DNA of 64,000 nucleotides from Geomonas oryzisoli (lineage in GTDB: Bacteria > Desulfobacterota > Desulfuromonadia > Geobacterales > Geobacteraceae). Shown piece after piece: positions 1 to 12,301 of this stretch. The stretch spans positions 777,501 to 841,500 of the forward strand of contig NZ_CP076723.1 in NCBI RefSeq assembly GCF_018986915.1, read 5' to 3'. The notes beneath the pieces are model-generated. The model worked only from the letters and a program-made list of their open reading frames with translations, ran no database searches and was not told where the DNA came from. Position numbers and translations under genes: made by a program. Every line of letters begins with the position of its first letter. Positions within the stretch are counted from its first letter, which is position 1.

Positions 1-2599
<2,599 letters not shown>

Positions 2600-2723
2600 A
2601 AAAAATTCTTAGAGAGGGGGGTGGTCCTCCACCCCCCGATCATATACTGCCAAAAATCCTACAGACACGAAATGCGATTGTGAGAAACATATTGCGCGGG
2701 CGAAAGCCCAAGCTACGAGTTTC

Positions 2724-2838
<115 letters not shown>

Positions 2839-2841
2839 AAT

Positions 2842-3030
2842 TTAATAGAGAAAGCCCCGTCTGATTCCAGACGGGGCTTTTTCGCGTTCGCAGGCAGCGG
2901 TTCTTCCCTGTCGCGTCTGGATCAACGGCAAAATCCGTCGGCTCAATTCCTCCCGACCCCCTTCCTCCACTTGTTCAAACGAGACGCAGGTCGCGCCCAG
3001 ATACTCACAGCATCTCTGGTCAACTGTCAT
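2842..3030 (-). CDS. possible small hypothetical protein (62 aa)
   Basis: An ATG ORF with an AGGAG ribosome-binding site about 8 bp upstream on the minus strand. The N-terminal half (MTVDQRCCEYLGATCVSFE) looks protein-like. The C-terminal third is translated through the rRNA terminator hairpin, which argues against a conserved protein end. I do not recognise a family. The gene may be real or fortuitous. Confidence 0.3.
   Translation of the reverse strand: MTVDQRCCEYLGATCVSFEQVEEGGREELSRRILPLIQTRQGRTAACEREKAPSGIRRGFLY
2851..2883 (+). terminator. rRNA operon intrinsic terminator
   Basis: A perfect hairpin, AAAGCCCCGTCTG then TTC then CAGACGGGGCTTT, is followed by a short T run. It lies 12 bp after the 5S gene and should end the rRNA operon transcript. 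Confidence 0.9.
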
Positions 3031-3065
3031 AGATCCGCTCCTGTTGGGGTGATATACCTATTGGA

Positions 3066-3094
3066 TTGACACTATGCTCTTTTTAATGTAGTAA
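3066..3094 (+). promoter_or_regulatory. predicted sigma-70 promoter of the chemoreceptor gene
   Basis: A TTGACA box at 3066-3071 and a TAGTAA box at 3089-3094, separated by 17 bp. The predicted start of transcription is near 3101, just upstream of the ATG at 3125. This supports that ATG over the TTG at 3095, which would overlap the -10 region. Confidence 0.5.
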
Positions 3095-3124
3095 TTGGCA
3101 TATTTGAATGCGATCGGGGCAACT

Positions 3125-4816
3125 ATGTTTTTTAAGAAATATCTCTCTTCATTGCGCAGCACATACATATTCATGGTCTGTTTCGGCCTTCTCATGGGGG
3201 TCGTTTTCCCCTTCTATTCCTGGCTCTTCTTCGGAGCCAAGGCCTTCGCTCCCCTCTATGCTCTGGGCTGCCTGGCGGCTGGATTCATTGTCGGCACCTT
3301 CTGCTACCACATCATCAAGGAAGCCCTCAGGCTTTACATCGAACAGCAACTAAAAATCCTGGGGCGGATCACGGGTGAAACGTCCACTCTGTCACAGTCC
3401 GGCACCGGCGACGAACTGCAGCAGCTGATGGAGTGCAACGAGGCCCTTATGAATCGGGTCCTGGTGATGGTGGAAAACGTTTCCAAACTTGCCGCAGACA
3501 TAACCACCCGGCACGGCCGCCTCACTGCCGACTTCAGCAAGACGGTGCACAACCACGAAAAACAGGCTGCCAGGGAGCAGGAAACCATCGGGGCGGTAGA
3601 CGACATGAACGCCTTCTTCCGGGATCTGCTGAAGGAGATCGAGGACATCGCCGCGCGCACCGACCAGCGTGCCTCCATCTCAACGGAAATGAGCGCCGCC
3701 ACCGACGCCATCGCCCTGAGCATCCAGGAGTATTCCGCATCGGTGATGGAAACCTCTGCTTCCATCGAGGAAATGGCCGTCAGCATCAAGGGAACGGCAT
3801 CAAACATCGATGCCCTGACCACCTCCACGGAACAGACCTACAACTCCATCCTTGCCATCGGCAACTCCATCGGAGAGATACGTGACAATGCCCGCCGCTC
3901 CTCCGACTGCTCGGAACGGGTCCGCGTGGAGGCTGTCGAAGGAATGGAGGCCATGGCCGCGACCATAGCCGCCATGACCGCCATAGAGGAGCACAGCGAC
4001 CGCTCCGTTGACGCGATCAACCGCCTGTCGCAGCACTCTTTGCGTGTCGGCGAATTCCTCGATGTCATCAAGGAGGTGGTTGCCCAGACGAACCTCCTCT
4101 CTCTCAATGCCTCCATCATCGCCGCCCAGGCAGGTGAGCGGGGCAAGGCCTTCGCCGTGGTGGCCGAAGAGGTCCGCGCGCTCGCCAAGAGAACATCCGC
4201 TTCCACGGAAGAGATCGAGGAACTGGTCGCGAACATCCAGAAAGAGACCGCCGCTGCCGAGAACGCTGCCCGCCTGGGTAAGGACAAAGTTGCCGAAGGG
4301 GTCATGGTGTCGGAGAAGGCCGACGAGGCGCTGCACAGGATAGAAGACAGCGCCGCTGAGGCATCACGCATGGTGCAGCAGATCGCCGCAGCCACCGACG
4401 AGCAGGCCTCGGGCAGCAAGCTGATTACCGAGGAAGCCGAGAAAAACCTGAGCCGGGTGAAACAGTTCAGCCGTGCCATCCAGGAGGAGGAAACGGGAGC
4501 CCAGCTCATCGTCCGCAGCCTGGAGCGCATGCGCGCCCTCTCGGGTAAGATAACCAGTTCCACCGATGAGCAGGTCCGCGGCAACCGCCTTTACATGCAG
4601 AGCGTGCAGGACGACAACGACAAGGTGAAGCGACTGAAGGAAACGTGCATGGAACAGATCGACATCGGGGACGTGCTGCGCAAAGACGTGGCCGAGGTCG
4701 ATCGCCTGATCCAGGGGACCGCCCAGGAGGCCAAACAGATGCTCTGGGAGATCGAGACCATCAACGGACTCATCGTTGCCATGCACCGGGAGATGGAATC
4801 CTTTCGCAAGCTCTAG
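3125..4816 (+). CDS. methyl-accepting chemotaxis protein (563 aa)
   Basis: A chemoreceptor-type signal transducer. Residues about 10-62 form two closely spaced membrane helices ([18 protein letters not shown] and a second segment) with almost no periplasmic loop, so it probably senses a membrane or cytoplasmic cue rather than a periplasmic ligand. The long helical cytoplasmic part carries the conserved MCP hairpin tip at about residues 316-365 ([20 protein letters not shown], then [12 protein letters not shown]), which binds CheA and CheW. The ATG at 3125 is preferred over an in-frame TTG at 3095 that overlaps the predicted promoter. The gene stands alone between terminators. No HAMP domain is obvious. 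Confident as an MCP; ligand unknown. Confidence 0.92.
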   Translation: MFFKKYLSSLRSTYIFMVCFGLLMGVVFPFYSWLFFGAKAFAPLYALGCLAAGFIVGTFCYHIIKEALRLYIEQQLKILGRITGETSTLSQSGTGDELQQLMECNEALMNRVLVMVENVSKLAADITTRHGRLTADFSKTVHNHEKQAAREQETIGAVDDMNAFFRDLLKEIEDIAARTDQRASISTEMSAATDAIALSIQEYSASVMETSASIEEMAVSIKGTASNIDALTTSTEQTYNSILAIGNSIGEIRDNARRSSDCSERVRVEAVEGMEAMAATIAAMTAIEEHSDRSVDAINRLSQHSLRVGEFLDVIKEVVAQTNLLSLNASIIAAQAGERGKAFAVVAEEVRALAKRTSASTEEIEELVANIQKETAAAENAARLGKDKVAEGVMVSEKADEALHRIEDSAAEASRMVQQIAAATDEQASGSKLITEEAEKNLSRVKQFSRAIQEEETGAQLIVRSLERMRALSGKITSSTDEQVRGNRLYMQSVQDDNDKVKRLKETCMEQIDIGDVLRKDVAEVDRLIQGTAQEAKQMLWEIETINGLIVAMHREMESFRKL

Positions 4817-4841
4817 CTAGATTCCCCGCGCTAAAAAATTC

Positions 4842-4875
4842 AGCCCCGCCGGTTGCTCCGGACGGGGCTTTTTTT
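4842..4875 (+). terminator. intrinsic terminator after the chemoreceptor gene
   Basis: An AGCCCCG...CGGGGCT hairpin with extra pairs in the loop is followed by TTTTTTT. Confidence 0.85.
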
Positions 4876-4890
4876 ATGCGAAAGATGATG

Positions 4891-5006
4891 GGGGACTGAC
4901 TCCGCCAGGTGCCTGTCCCCTTGGTGTTCTTAGTGCTCTGGGAAGTAGGCTGAGCCGAAAGGAGCGTCCCGCTAAAGGGACAGGCACCTGACGGAGCCTG
5001 TCCCTT
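4891..5006. repeat. dispersed inverted-repeat element, family A
   Basis: The left arm GGGGACTGACTCCGCCAGGT (4891) and the right arm, its near-complement ACCTGACGGAGCCTGTCCC (ending 5005), enclose about 55 bp. Related arms occur at 24146-24249, 24916-24987, 28312-28460 and, degenerate, at 37591. No coding capacity. It resembles REP-type elements mobilised in trans by a RAYT transposase. Confidence 0.8.
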
Positions 5007-5036
5007 CTGCCGCGCACCCTCTCTCTCTCTCCTGCC

Positions 5037-5064
5037 TTGACATAAAAAACAGGTCCGCTAGATT
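5037..5064 (+). promoter_or_regulatory. predicted sigma-70 promoter for the DUF3943 gene
   Basis: TTGACA (5037-5042), a 16-bp spacer and TAGATT (5059-5064), about 100 bp before the start codon. Confidence 0.45.
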
Positions 5065-5166
5065 ATAGTTTGTTAATTTTGCCGACGTTTTGCCGTCGTC
5101 TGCTGCCGGCCGCGCACCCACAGAACCCGGGGTGGCGCTTTGGCCCACGAAGTCACGGGAGGCGGT

Positions 5167-6822
5167 ATGAGAAGCTTATCGACATCTGCTCCTATCCTGC
5201 TGCTCGCTGCGGTCGTGGCGCACCTGGTTCTGGCAGGGCCGGACTCGGTGTTTGCTACGACCGGGAGTGTAGCCGAGGTTCTCCCCGGTGCGGGGGCAGC
5301 CCCGACGGAGCCTGCCCCGCAACGGTTGAACCGGCTGGTCACGCTGGATGACGTCTCCCTTAACAACTGGAAAATCCTCCGCAGCCGGTCCGGCTATAAC
5401 GTTGCCCAGGCCGACACCGTCCCCCTGCTTTACACGGATGAAGCACCGCAGCGGAACCTTTCCTGGGAGACGGGCGAGGGTAAAAGCTACCTCATCCCGG
5501 CGCTGGAAATTCCCGCCTTCATCGTCCTTCTCAATGCCTTCGACAGGGTGGCTTTGCATGACAAAATGACCCCGGAGGGGAAGAGAACCTATGCCACCAA
5601 CCCCTCCACCTTCTGGCACCAGTTGTCCCATCAGGACTGGACCTTCGACCAGGACACCTTCAAGGTGAACCAGTTCGGGCACCCCTACGAGGGGGCCACC
5701 ATGTACGGGCTGGCCCGCTCGGCCGGGCTGAACTTCTGGCAGTCGCTGGCCTACAGCAACGTCGGAAGCTTTTTGTGGGAAATGGGGGGGGAGAATTCCC
5801 GTCCGTCGAGCAACGACCTCATCACGACCGGCAATGCGGGAGCCCTGCTGGGCGAGGCGCTGTTCCGGATGGCGGACCTGGTCCTGGAAGAGGGGGGAAG
5901 GGGGAGCAACCCTCCTCTAGGGCACCGTCTGGCAGCAGCGGCAATATCGCCGCCAACGGCAGTAAATCGCCTGCTGTTCGGCAAGCGCTTCGATACCGTC
6001 TTCCCCAATCACAGCCCGGCGACGCTATGGTTGTGCCGTGGTGGCTTCAGCCTCGATGTCCACTCCAAGAACCTGAGCGCGCCTGTCAAGGAGCCCAGCA
6101 AGGAAAGCATCGGCGTCATCGAGTTCTCCATGGCCTACGGGCTTCCGGGAAAGCCGGGGTACGGCTACAGGCGGCCCCTGGACTACTTCAACTTCGAGAT
6201 CTCTACGAGGGCACGGCAACACAACCTGGTGGACACCCTTACCGTCAGGGGACTGTTGAAGGGGACAACATACGAGGTGGGCAGGGATTATCGCGGCATC
6301 TGGGGGCTCTACGGCAGCTACGACTACATCTCTCCCTACCTGTTCAGGGTATCGAGTACGGCGCTGTCCGTTGGGACCACGGGGCAGTACTGGATCGGCC
6401 CCGGCGTGGCATTGCAGGGATCGTTACTCGGGGGGGTGGGATTCGGCGCGACCGGCCTGGAATCTGATGTCGTAGAGGAGCGGGGCTACCATTACGGCGC
6501 GACGCCGCAGGTACTGTTGGCGACTAACTTCCTCTTTGGCGACAGGGCAATGGTGGAGCTGACTGGTCGCTATTACTATGTAAGCAGCCTGGGGCCGGAT
6601 CATGACGGATCAGAGAGTGTCTTCAACGGACATGGCGGCTTGACCATAAGGATCCACGGCAGCCATGCGATAGGGCTGCAATATTCGGAGTCGATACGCA
6701 ACACGAACTATGCTAATATTCCCACAAAGTACCGGGCGGAAGGAACAATAAGTCTCGTCTATACCTTTATCAGTGACAGGGCGTTCGGTGCGGTAGAGTG
6801 GCGAGAACCTGGCGATCGTTGA
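5167..6822 (+). CDS. DUF3943 domain exported protein (551 aa)
   Basis: A probable outer-envelope protein of unknown role. The ATG at 5167 follows GGGAGG and opens a signal peptide (MRSLST, hydrophobic core LLLAAVVAHLVLAG, cleavage near FATT). An upstream in-frame TTG at 5140 is less likely because it would extend the signal peptide. Residues about 115-240 match what I recall of DUF3943: LNAFDRV, TFWHQLSHQDW, FKVNQFGHPYEGATMY, then FLWEMGGENSRPSSNDLI. The C-terminal part has alternating hydrophobic/aromatic strands ending in an aromatic pattern consistent with a beta-barrel. It is followed by a hairpin at 6884-6919. Confidence 0.75.
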   Translation: MRSLSTSAPILLLAAVVAHLVLAGPDSVFATTGSVAEVLPGAGAAPTEPAPQRLNRLVTLDDVSLNNWKILRSRSGYNVAQADTVPLLYTDEAPQRNLSWETGEGKSYLIPALEIPAFIVLLNAFDRVALHDKMTPEGKRTYATNPSTFWHQLSHQDWTFDQDTFKVNQFGHPYEGATMYGLARSAGLNFWQSLAYSNVGSFLWEMGGENSRPSSNDLITTGNAGALLGEALFRMADLVLEEGGRGSNPPLGHRLAAAAISPPTAVNRLLFGKRFDTVFPNHSPATLWLCRGGFSLDVHSKNLSAPVKEPSKESIGVIEFSMAYGLPGKPGYGYRRPLDYFNFEISTRARQHNLVDTLTVRGLLKGTTYEVGRDYRGIWGLYGSYDYISPYLFRVSSTALSVGTTGQYWIGPGVALQGSLLGGVGFGATGLESDVVEERGYHYGATPQVLLATNFLFGDRAMVELTGRYYYVSSLGPDHDGSESVFNGHGGLTIRIHGSHAIGLQYSESIRNTNYANIPTKYRAEGTISLVYTFISDRAFGAVEWREPGDR

Positions 6823-6883
6823 TTGCTGCGCTCACGAAGCCCGATGCCGCCTATCAGAAGCAGCCTGCCAAGACCAACTTCAT

Positions 6884-6919
6884 CCCCTGCAAGTACAGAG
6901 ACATTGCAGGGGAATTCTT
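6884..6919 (+). terminator. probable terminator after the DUF3943 gene
   Basis: CCCCTGCAA (6884) pairs with TTGCAGGGG (6904-6912) and is followed by AATTCTTT. The T run is weak. Confidence 0.5.
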
Positions 6920-6934
6920 TATTCGGGAGACGAC

Positions 6935-8389
6935 ATGACTGACGCTATCCGTGGCTTGGAACCGCAGATTTTCTGGAACTGCTTCGCCGCAATCGCGGGG
7001 ATTCCCCGCCCCTCCGGGCGCGAGGAACGGATCGGGGAGTACATCCTGGAGCGCGCCGGGCAACTGGGACTGGAGCGGGCCAAGGACGACTGCGGCAACA
7101 TCGTGGTGAAGCTCCCGGCCACCCCGGGGAAGGAGCGGGTGCGCAGCATCTGTCTGCAATCGCACCTGGACATGGTCTGCGAGAAGAATGCGGACAAGGT
7201 GCACGATTTTCTCAAGGACCCCATCGAACTGGTGCGCCAGGGGGAGGTGCTGACGGCCAACGGGACCACCCTCGGCGCCGACAACGGCATCGGCGTGGCC
7301 ACCTCGCTTGCCGTCATGGAGGACCGAAGCGTCGAACATGGCCCTCTGGAGCTGCTCTTCACGGTCGAGGAGGAAACCGGGCTGCGCGGGGCGAAGAACC
7401 TGAGCCCCGAGCTGGTGCAAAGCAGGATCCTGTTGAACCTCGACTCGGAGGAGGAGGGGGCTTTGTACATCGGCTGCGCCGGCGGCAGGGATACCGTGGC
7501 GAGGTGGGCCTTGGCCCGCGACGCGGCACCGGCCGGTTCCCTGCCGTTTCGCCTCACCGTGAAGGGGCTCAAAGGGGGGCACTCCGGCCTCGAGATCGAC
7601 AAGGGGCTGGGTAACGCCATCAAGCTGCTGAACAGGGCGCTCGTGGCGCTGTCCGGGCAGGGGGCGAGGCTCGCGGCCATCGACGGCGGCAACATGAGAA
7701 ACGCCATCCCGAGGGAGTGCGGCGCCATCATCTACCTGGCGCCGGAGCAGGCGGCGAACGCCCAGGCGCTGGTCGCCGAGCTCGCGGCGACCTTTGCCGC
7801 GGAGCTGCCGACGGTCGATCCGGGAGTCCAGCTGACCCTGGAGCGCGCGGAGGCCGGGCCGGCAACGGTGATGGAGCCGCAACTGCAGCGGCTGGTGCTG
7901 AAGACCATCGCCGCCCTCCCCAGCGGGGTGCAGCGCATGAGCGCCGATATTGCCGGGCTGGTCGAGACCTCCACCAACGTGTCGGTTATCGGCACGGAGC
8001 GGGACGAATTGGTGCTCATCACCAGCCAGCGCAGTTCCAGCGCGTCCCGGTTGACCGAGGTGGTGGAGACGGTCCGGTCCATCATGGAGTTAGGTGGCGC
8101 CGTGGTCGAGGTGAGCGAGGGGTACCCGGGGTGGCAGCCCAACGTCGATTCGCCGGTATTGAAGCTGGCGCAAAGGTGCTACCGGGATCTGTACCGGAAG
8201 GAGCCGGAGGTGAAGGCGATCCATGCGGGGCTTGAATGCGGCATCATCGGAGAGCGCATACCCGGCATGGATATGGTCTCCTTCGGGCCGAACATGGAGA
8301 AGGTGCACTCGCCTGACGAGAGGGTCTACATCGAGAGCGTGGGCAGGTACTGGAGATTCGTGCTGGAGATCCTGAAGGCCGCTGAGTAG
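6935..8389 (+). CDS. pepD: aminoacyl-histidine dipeptidase, M20C family (484 aa)
   Basis: A cytosolic zinc dipeptidase that hydrolyses Xaa-His and related dipeptides. The length matches PepD (about 485 aa). Metal and catalytic motifs are present in order: HLDMVCEK at about residue 76 (H and D ligands), LGADNGIG at about 114, EEETGLRGA at about 145 (catalytic Glu and metal ligand), the lid-domain motif GGHSGLEI at about 212, HAGLECGI at about 429, and a C-terminal region (PDERVYIESVGRYW) carrying the final active-site segment. The ATG at 6935 follows GGGAGAC. It appears monocistronic; the downstream gene is on the other strand. Confidence 0.93.
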   Translation: MTDAIRGLEPQIFWNCFAAIAGIPRPSGREERIGEYILERAGQLGLERAKDDCGNIVVKLPATPGKERVRSICLQSHLDMVCEKNADKVHDFLKDPIELVRQGEVLTANGTTLGADNGIGVATSLAVMEDRSVEHGPLELLFTVEEETGLRGAKNLSPELVQSRILLNLDSEEEGALYIGCAGGRDTVARWALARDAAPAGSLPFRLTVKGLKGGHSGLEIDKGLGNAIKLLNRALVALSGQGARLAAIDGGNMRNAIPRECGAIIYLAPEQAANAQALVAELAATFAAELPTVDPGVQLTLERAEAGPATVMEPQLQRLVLKTIAALPSGVQRMSADIAGLVETSTNVSVIGTERDELVLITSQRSSSASRLTEVVETVRSIMELGGAVVEVSEGYPGWQPNVDSPVLKLAQRCYRDLYRKEPEVKAIHAGLECGIIGERIPGMDMVSFGPNMEKVHSPDERVYIESVGRYWRFVLEILKAAE

Positions 8390-8392
8390 CCG

Positions 8393-8635
8393 CTACTCCT
8401 GTAGGTCGCAGAAGAAGCGGACCACCAGTGGAACGATGGCGTTGGTGCCGCAGATGGTGACCCGCTGGGTCATCTCCTTGCATTTGTGCCCCACGCGGCA
8501 CTGCAGGGAGATGTCGTGCAGGCCCGCGTGGCACCGAAACACCCGTGGGGTGTCGCCGTCCTTGTTTTCACCCTGGTAATCCCCATCCAGTGAGACGCTT
8601 CCCCTGCGCTGGCAGCAAACCGTGAAGTATTCCAT
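8393..8635 (-). CDS. small cysteine-rich hypothetical protein (80 aa)
   Basis: The ATG is preceded by GGAGAG on the minus strand. The protein has seven cysteines and several histidines, including CxHAG and CRVGHKCKEM, which could bind metal. No signal peptide and no membrane helix. The name of the family is not known to me; similar short Cys-rich proteins occur in Geobacter. Its end lies 3 bp from the convergent pepD stop. Confidence 0.65.
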   Translation of the reverse strand: MEYFTVCCQRRGSVSLDGDYQGENKDGDTPRVFRCHAGLHDISLQCRVGHKCKEMTQRVTICGTNAIVPLVVRFFCDLQE

Positions 8636-8745
8636 GGTCTCTCCGCTGCGGCATCGTTTGATTGGAAAATGCTAAGCGTCAAGTATCGCCTGCTGCGCCG
8701 ATACTGCAAGGGCAAGGAGTGCGGCGGGACGCCTCATGGGCGGAA

Positions 8746-10422
8746 CTACAGGATCTGCACCTGGAGTCCCGCACCCGGGGCGGAGCGGTAGACGAAGGTG
8801 AGCACGGCGGGCTCTTCGCGCCAGGGGATAGAGCGGTAATCCCTGGCGAAGCTGCGGCGGTAATAGCGGACGCGTTCGCCGGGTTTGGCCTCCAGGCGCG
8901 GTGGGGCGCAGGGTTCGACCTGCTCCTCCGTACGGGCAAAGAACCCGGGGAGGTTGCCCCCCGGGTAGCCGACCAGGCAGAAGTCGAAGCAGAGCGCGTC
9001 GCGCAGCCGCTCTCGTGCCGCCTCGTCGCTCCACCCGGCACCGAAGCGCCACAGGGCATCGAAGAGCGAGGCGAGGGAGAGGTTGTTGGCGAAGAGCCCG
9101 GCGGAGTCGAAGAACCGGGCCGCCTCGTCGAAGAGCTGGGCCAGGGGGCGTTCCGCAGCGAAGACCTGCAGCGTTGCCCTGAACCTGCCGCTGTTGTAGA
9201 CCAGGTCCAAGAGCCGGCTGATGCCTTCGATGCGCCGGATCTCGTCGAAGCTGAGCCACGGGGTGCGCAGGATCTTGTAAGGCGCCGTCTCGGAATAGGC
9301 ATACCCGTCCTTGCGCGCGATGCCCCGCATTGCCGTTCCCTTCAGGACCTTCAACGGCTCGACCTGGATGTGGTCCGCCTCGAGCGCGAAGAGTCCCTGC
9401 ACCGAGGCGAGAAAACCTTGCAGCGATTCCCCCGGCAGCCCCGCCACCAGGTCGAGGTGCACGGTGATCCCGGTCGTCGACTGCAGCCGCCGCACCTTTT
9501 CGTACAGCTTTGCCAGGCTCGATTTCCGCTCCACCTTGGCCAGCGTCTCCTCTCCCCCCGACTGAACCCCTATCTCGAAACGGAAGATCCCCGCCGGCAC
9601 CTGGGTGAGCAGGGCCAGGTTCTCCTCGGTCAAAAGCTCCGCCGCTATTTCGAAATGAAACTTGCTGCCGCGGTTGTGCTCCAGGATGAAACGCCAGATC
9701 TCGTCGGCCCGCTTCGCGTCGTAGTTGAAGGTGCGGTCGGCGAGTTTCACGGTCTGCACCCCGGCCTCCATGAGCAGCCGGAGATCCGCCTTGATCCTCT
9801 CCATGGAAAAGGAGCGGACGCCGCTTTCGATGGAGGACATGCAAAAGGCGCAGGAGAATGGGCAGCCGCGCGAGGTCTCGTAGTACACCAGCGGCTTTTT
9901 CAGGTCGACGAGCCCGACAGCAAAGGGCGAGGGGATACGGTCCAGCTCGGCCAGCGCCGCACGCTCGGGATTGGCGATGACCTCTTCGCCCTGGCGATAG
10001 GTGATCCCGGCAATGTCGTCCAGCGGCACCTCTTCGGCCAGGGCCTGGAGCAGTTCCCGGCAGCTTTGCTCCCCTTCGCCGCGCACGATGCAGTCGATGG
10101 CGCCGTTGCGCACCATCATGTCGAAGGAGCCGAAGGAAACCTCCGGGCCGCCCAGGACGATGAAGGTATCCGGGGCCAGCTGCTTCAGATCCGAGGCCAG
10201 CTTCAGTGTCAGTTCGGTGTTCCAGATGTAGCAAGAGAACATCACCACATCCGCCCGCTCGGCGTAGAGCTTTGCCAGCAACTGGTCCGGTTGTTCGTTG
10301 ATGGTCAGCTCCAGGATGCCGCACTCAAGGCCCGGCAGATTCGCGGCAGTCGAGGCGAGATAGGGGAGGGCCAGGGAGGCGTGGACGTACTTGGCGTGCA
10401 GGGTGGCGAGCAGGATCTTCAT
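8746..10422 (-). CDS. B12-binding radical SAM protein, DUF4080-type (558 aa)
   Basis: A predicted [4Fe-4S]/SAM enzyme. Residues 1-140 form a cobalamin-binding-like Rossmann domain (MKILLATLHAKYVHASLALP, then VLGGPEVSFG). The radical SAM triad is CPFSCAFC at about residue 185, followed by a conserved barrel (LADRTFNYD, FEIGVQSG, HLDLVAGLPGE). The C-terminal DUF4080-like region ends at about residue 550. The substrate is unknown for this family. The start MKILLATLHAK at 10422 is chosen because an upstream in-frame extension to 10635 has no protein-like character and covers dispersed repeats. Transcribed alone. Confidence 0.85.
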   Translation of the reverse strand: MKILLATLHAKYVHASLALPYLASTAANLPGLECGILELTINEQPDQLLAKLYAERADVVMFSCYIWNTELTLKLASDLKQLAPDTFIVLGGPEVSFGSFDMMVRNGAIDCIVRGEGEQSCRELLQALAEEVPLDDIAGITYRQGEEVIANPERAALAELDRIPSPFAVGLVDLKKPLVYYETSRGCPFSCAFCMSSIESGVRSFSMERIKADLRLLMEAGVQTVKLADRTFNYDAKRADEIWRFILEHNRGSKFHFEIAAELLTEENLALLTQVPAGIFRFEIGVQSGGEETLAKVERKSSLAKLYEKVRRLQSTTGITVHLDLVAGLPGESLQGFLASVQGLFALEADHIQVEPLKVLKGTAMRGIARKDGYAYSETAPYKILRTPWLSFDEIRRIEGISRLLDLVYNSGRFRATLQVFAAERPLAQLFDEAARFFDSAGLFANNLSLASLFDALWRFGAGWSDEAARERLRDALCFDFCLVGYPGGNLPGFFARTEEQVEPCAPPRLEAKPGERVRYYRRSFARDYRSIPWREEPAVLTFVYRSAPGAGLQVQIL

Positions 10423-10572
10423 GGGCGGGGATTGTAGCCGATTAGAGGAGGCGTTGCCAGAAAAATGGTGCCGGGAGTTCAGCGGCCCCCAGAGCGGCAT
10501 GGGACGCATCCCTTGCCCGCGCCACGGTTTTTTGTTACTGTAAGCGGCTGCAAAAACAAAACCCAACACTGT

Positions 10573-10605
10573 TGGCCACGGAGAAGATCTGAGAAAATCT
10601 GAGCG
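10573..10605. repeat. dispersed repeat, family B (GGCCACGGAGA)
   Basis: GGCCACGGAGAAGATCTGAG... is the inverse complement of the segment at 10855-10884 and of 62700-62745. Copies in the same sense are at 62579 and 62627. It is noncoding. Confidence 0.7.
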
Positions 10606-10700
10606 CTGCGAAAGCAGGGTTAAAGACCAGGGCAAAGACTTTCTAGCTTGAACGAAGCCTTTACGCTTGCGGATCAGTGACGAGCTTCCGCCGGTAAAGG

Positions 10701-10790
10701 TCCCCCTTTGGCAAAGGGGGATTCAGGGGGATTTGCTTTTGGTTGAGAAGAGGCAAATCCCCCCCGCCCCCCTTTGCAAAAGGGGGGGGA
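10701..10790. repeat. 90-bp G/C-tract inverted repeat
   Basis: Left arm TCCCCCTTTGGCAAAGGGGG followed by ATTCAGGGGGATTTGC; right arm GCAAATCCCCCC then GCCCCCCTTTGC, giving a cruciform-capable element with a 14-bp centre. The remaining part of the 10423-10894 gap holds the family B repeats and nothing that looks coding. Confidence 0.75.
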
Positions 10791-10854
10791 GCTGAAGGTA
10801 GGTAGCTGATAGATAGTTGCTCATCGGTTTAAGTTTCGTGTGAGCTCCGATGTT

Positions 10855-10884
10855 CTCAGATTTTCTCCGTGGCCAACGGTTTCA
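10855..10884. repeat. dispersed repeat, family B, next to a start codon
   Basis: CTCAGATTTTCTCCGTGGCC followed by AACGGTTT ends 10 bp before the start codon of the following gene and is inverted relative to 10573. The same sequence overlaps the stop codon of hpnA at 62735. Confidence 0.7.
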
Positions 10885-10894
10885 AAGGATAAAC

Positions 10895-12220
10895 ATGAAA
10901 AGCAAGAAACTGCCGAAACTACTCTACGCCGACAGCCAGGGCAACATCTACGACCACCCCTACCTCACCATGGCGGGGATGAGCGCCGACGAGGCTGTTT
11001 TGCCGGAGTCGGTCGAGCTGATCCCGCTGCCGGACGACAGCCGCCTGTTCACCATACCCGACACGCCTCCCATCGCCTGGGACGAGGACCAGGGGAGCTT
11101 CGTGACCCTGAGCCAAGTCAGGGAGGGACGGCGCAGCATGAAGATCCAGGCCGTTTCCGCCTTCATGGCCCCGGGGTACATGCGCACCCTGCTCCCGGCC
11201 TGCGACTACAGCAAGAAGAAGGTGCATCTCCCGCTTTGGTCTTACACCGCCGTAGGGTGGGACGAGGAGCGGGAGTGCTTCGTGGTGGCGGCGACCCGCG
11301 TCGACGACAACGAGAACTGGCTCCCCAAGAACTACGACGACAGGAAGCTCGATCCGCTGGTGCGCAAGATGCTGGCCGAGTTCCCCAAGAACCGGCTCAT
11401 CGAACAGCTGTCGCGCTGCGCCGTCGACTACCACTGTTTCGCGGCCAAGAACCTCTTCTTTCGCAGGTGGGAAGCTCCCATCCCGACTTCGCCGGTCTGC
11501 AACTCGCGCTGCCTGGGGTGCATCAGCCTCCAGCCTTCCGACTGCTGCCCGTCCAACCACGAGCGCATCCCGTTCGTCCCGACACCGGAGGAGATCGTGG
11601 AGCTGATGCTGCCGCACCTTAGGCAGGCGCCGGAGCCGATCGTCTCCTACGGCCAGGGGTGCGAGGGGGACCCGATCATGCAGGCGGACACCATCGCGGA
11701 GGCGACCAGGAGGCTCAAGGCCGGGACCTCGCGCGGCACGGTCAACTTCAACTCCAACGGTTCCATGCCTGACCGGGTCCGCATGCTCTGCGATGCCGGC
11801 ATGGACTCCATGCGTTTCTCCATGAATTCGGTGCAGGAGGGGTTCTACAACAGCTACTACCGCCCCAAGGGGTACCGTTTCGCCGACGTGGTCGAGTCGG
11901 TCCAGGCGGCGAAGCAGAAGGGGCTCTTCACCATGATCAACTACCTCGTCTCTCCGGGCGTCACCGACAGCCCTTCCGAACTGGAGGCGCTTTTGAAGTT
12001 CATCGAGAAGACCGGGGTGGACATGCTGCAGATGCGCAACCTCTCCATCGATCCCGCCTTCTACAACGAGAGGATGGGCGTGCAAAAGCGCGGCGTCGGC
12101 ATGTACCGGATGCTGCAGGAGGTGAAGAAGGCGTTCCCGAAGATCCAGTATGGCTACTTCAACCGCACCAAGGAGCGCTTCTTTCCCGACGGATTCGAGA
12201 AGGGATGGCCGATTAAATAA
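10895..12220 (+). CDS. radical SAM protein of unknown substrate (441 aa)
   Basis: A predicted radical SAM enzyme. The N-terminal 200 residues are not a recognised domain. The cluster motif is CNSRCLGC at about residue 203 (Cx3Cx2C), followed by SYGQGCEGDP, TVNFNSNGS (a SAM-binding strand) and SMRFSMNSVQ. The ATG at 10895 follows AAAGGAT. An in-frame ATG at 10850 lies in a dispersed repeat and is rejected. A good terminator follows at 12302. It stands alone, so context gives no substrate. Confidence 0.82.
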   Translation: MKSKKLPKLLYADSQGNIYDHPYLTMAGMSADEAVLPESVELIPLPDDSRLFTIPDTPPIAWDEDQGSFVTLSQVREGRRSMKIQAVSAFMAPGYMRTLLPACDYSKKKVHLPLWSYTAVGWDEERECFVVAATRVDDNENWLPKNYDDRKLDPLVRKMLAEFPKNRLIEQLSRCAVDYHCFAAKNLFFRRWEAPIPTSPVCNSRCLGCISLQPSDCCPSNHERIPFVPTPEEIVELMLPHLRQAPEPIVSYGQGCEGDPIMQADTIAEATRRLKAGTSRGTVNFNSNGSMPDRVRMLCDAGMDSMRFSMNSVQEGFYNSYYRPKGYRFADVVESVQAAKQKGLFTMINYLVSPGVTDSPSELEALLKFIEKTGVDMLQMRNLSIDPAFYNERMGVQKRGVGMYRMLQEVKKAFPKIQYGYFNRTKERFFPDGFEKGWPIK

Positions 12221-12231
12221 CGGCAAGGACT

Positions 12232-12270
12232 GACAGTTGACAGTTGACAGTTGACAATTGACAATTGACG
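12232..12270. repeat. short 7-bp tandem repeat
   Basis: Five copies of GACAGTT/GACAATT in a row directly after the radical SAM gene. Noncoding. Confidence 0.8.
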
Positions 12271-12301
12271 ACGAAAACCAAAACAGTCGCTTTGTTACTA
12301 T

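Noticed and set aside
3095-3124. TTG at 3095 as start of the chemoreceptor
   Set aside because: It overlaps the last base pairs of the predicted -10 box and precedes the expected transcription start; the ATG at 3125 is better.
8662-10437. 591-residue ORF opposite the B12/radical SAM gene
   Set aside because: The minus strand encodes the CPFSCAFC radical SAM motif and a continuous family pattern; the plus-strand frame is a shadow.
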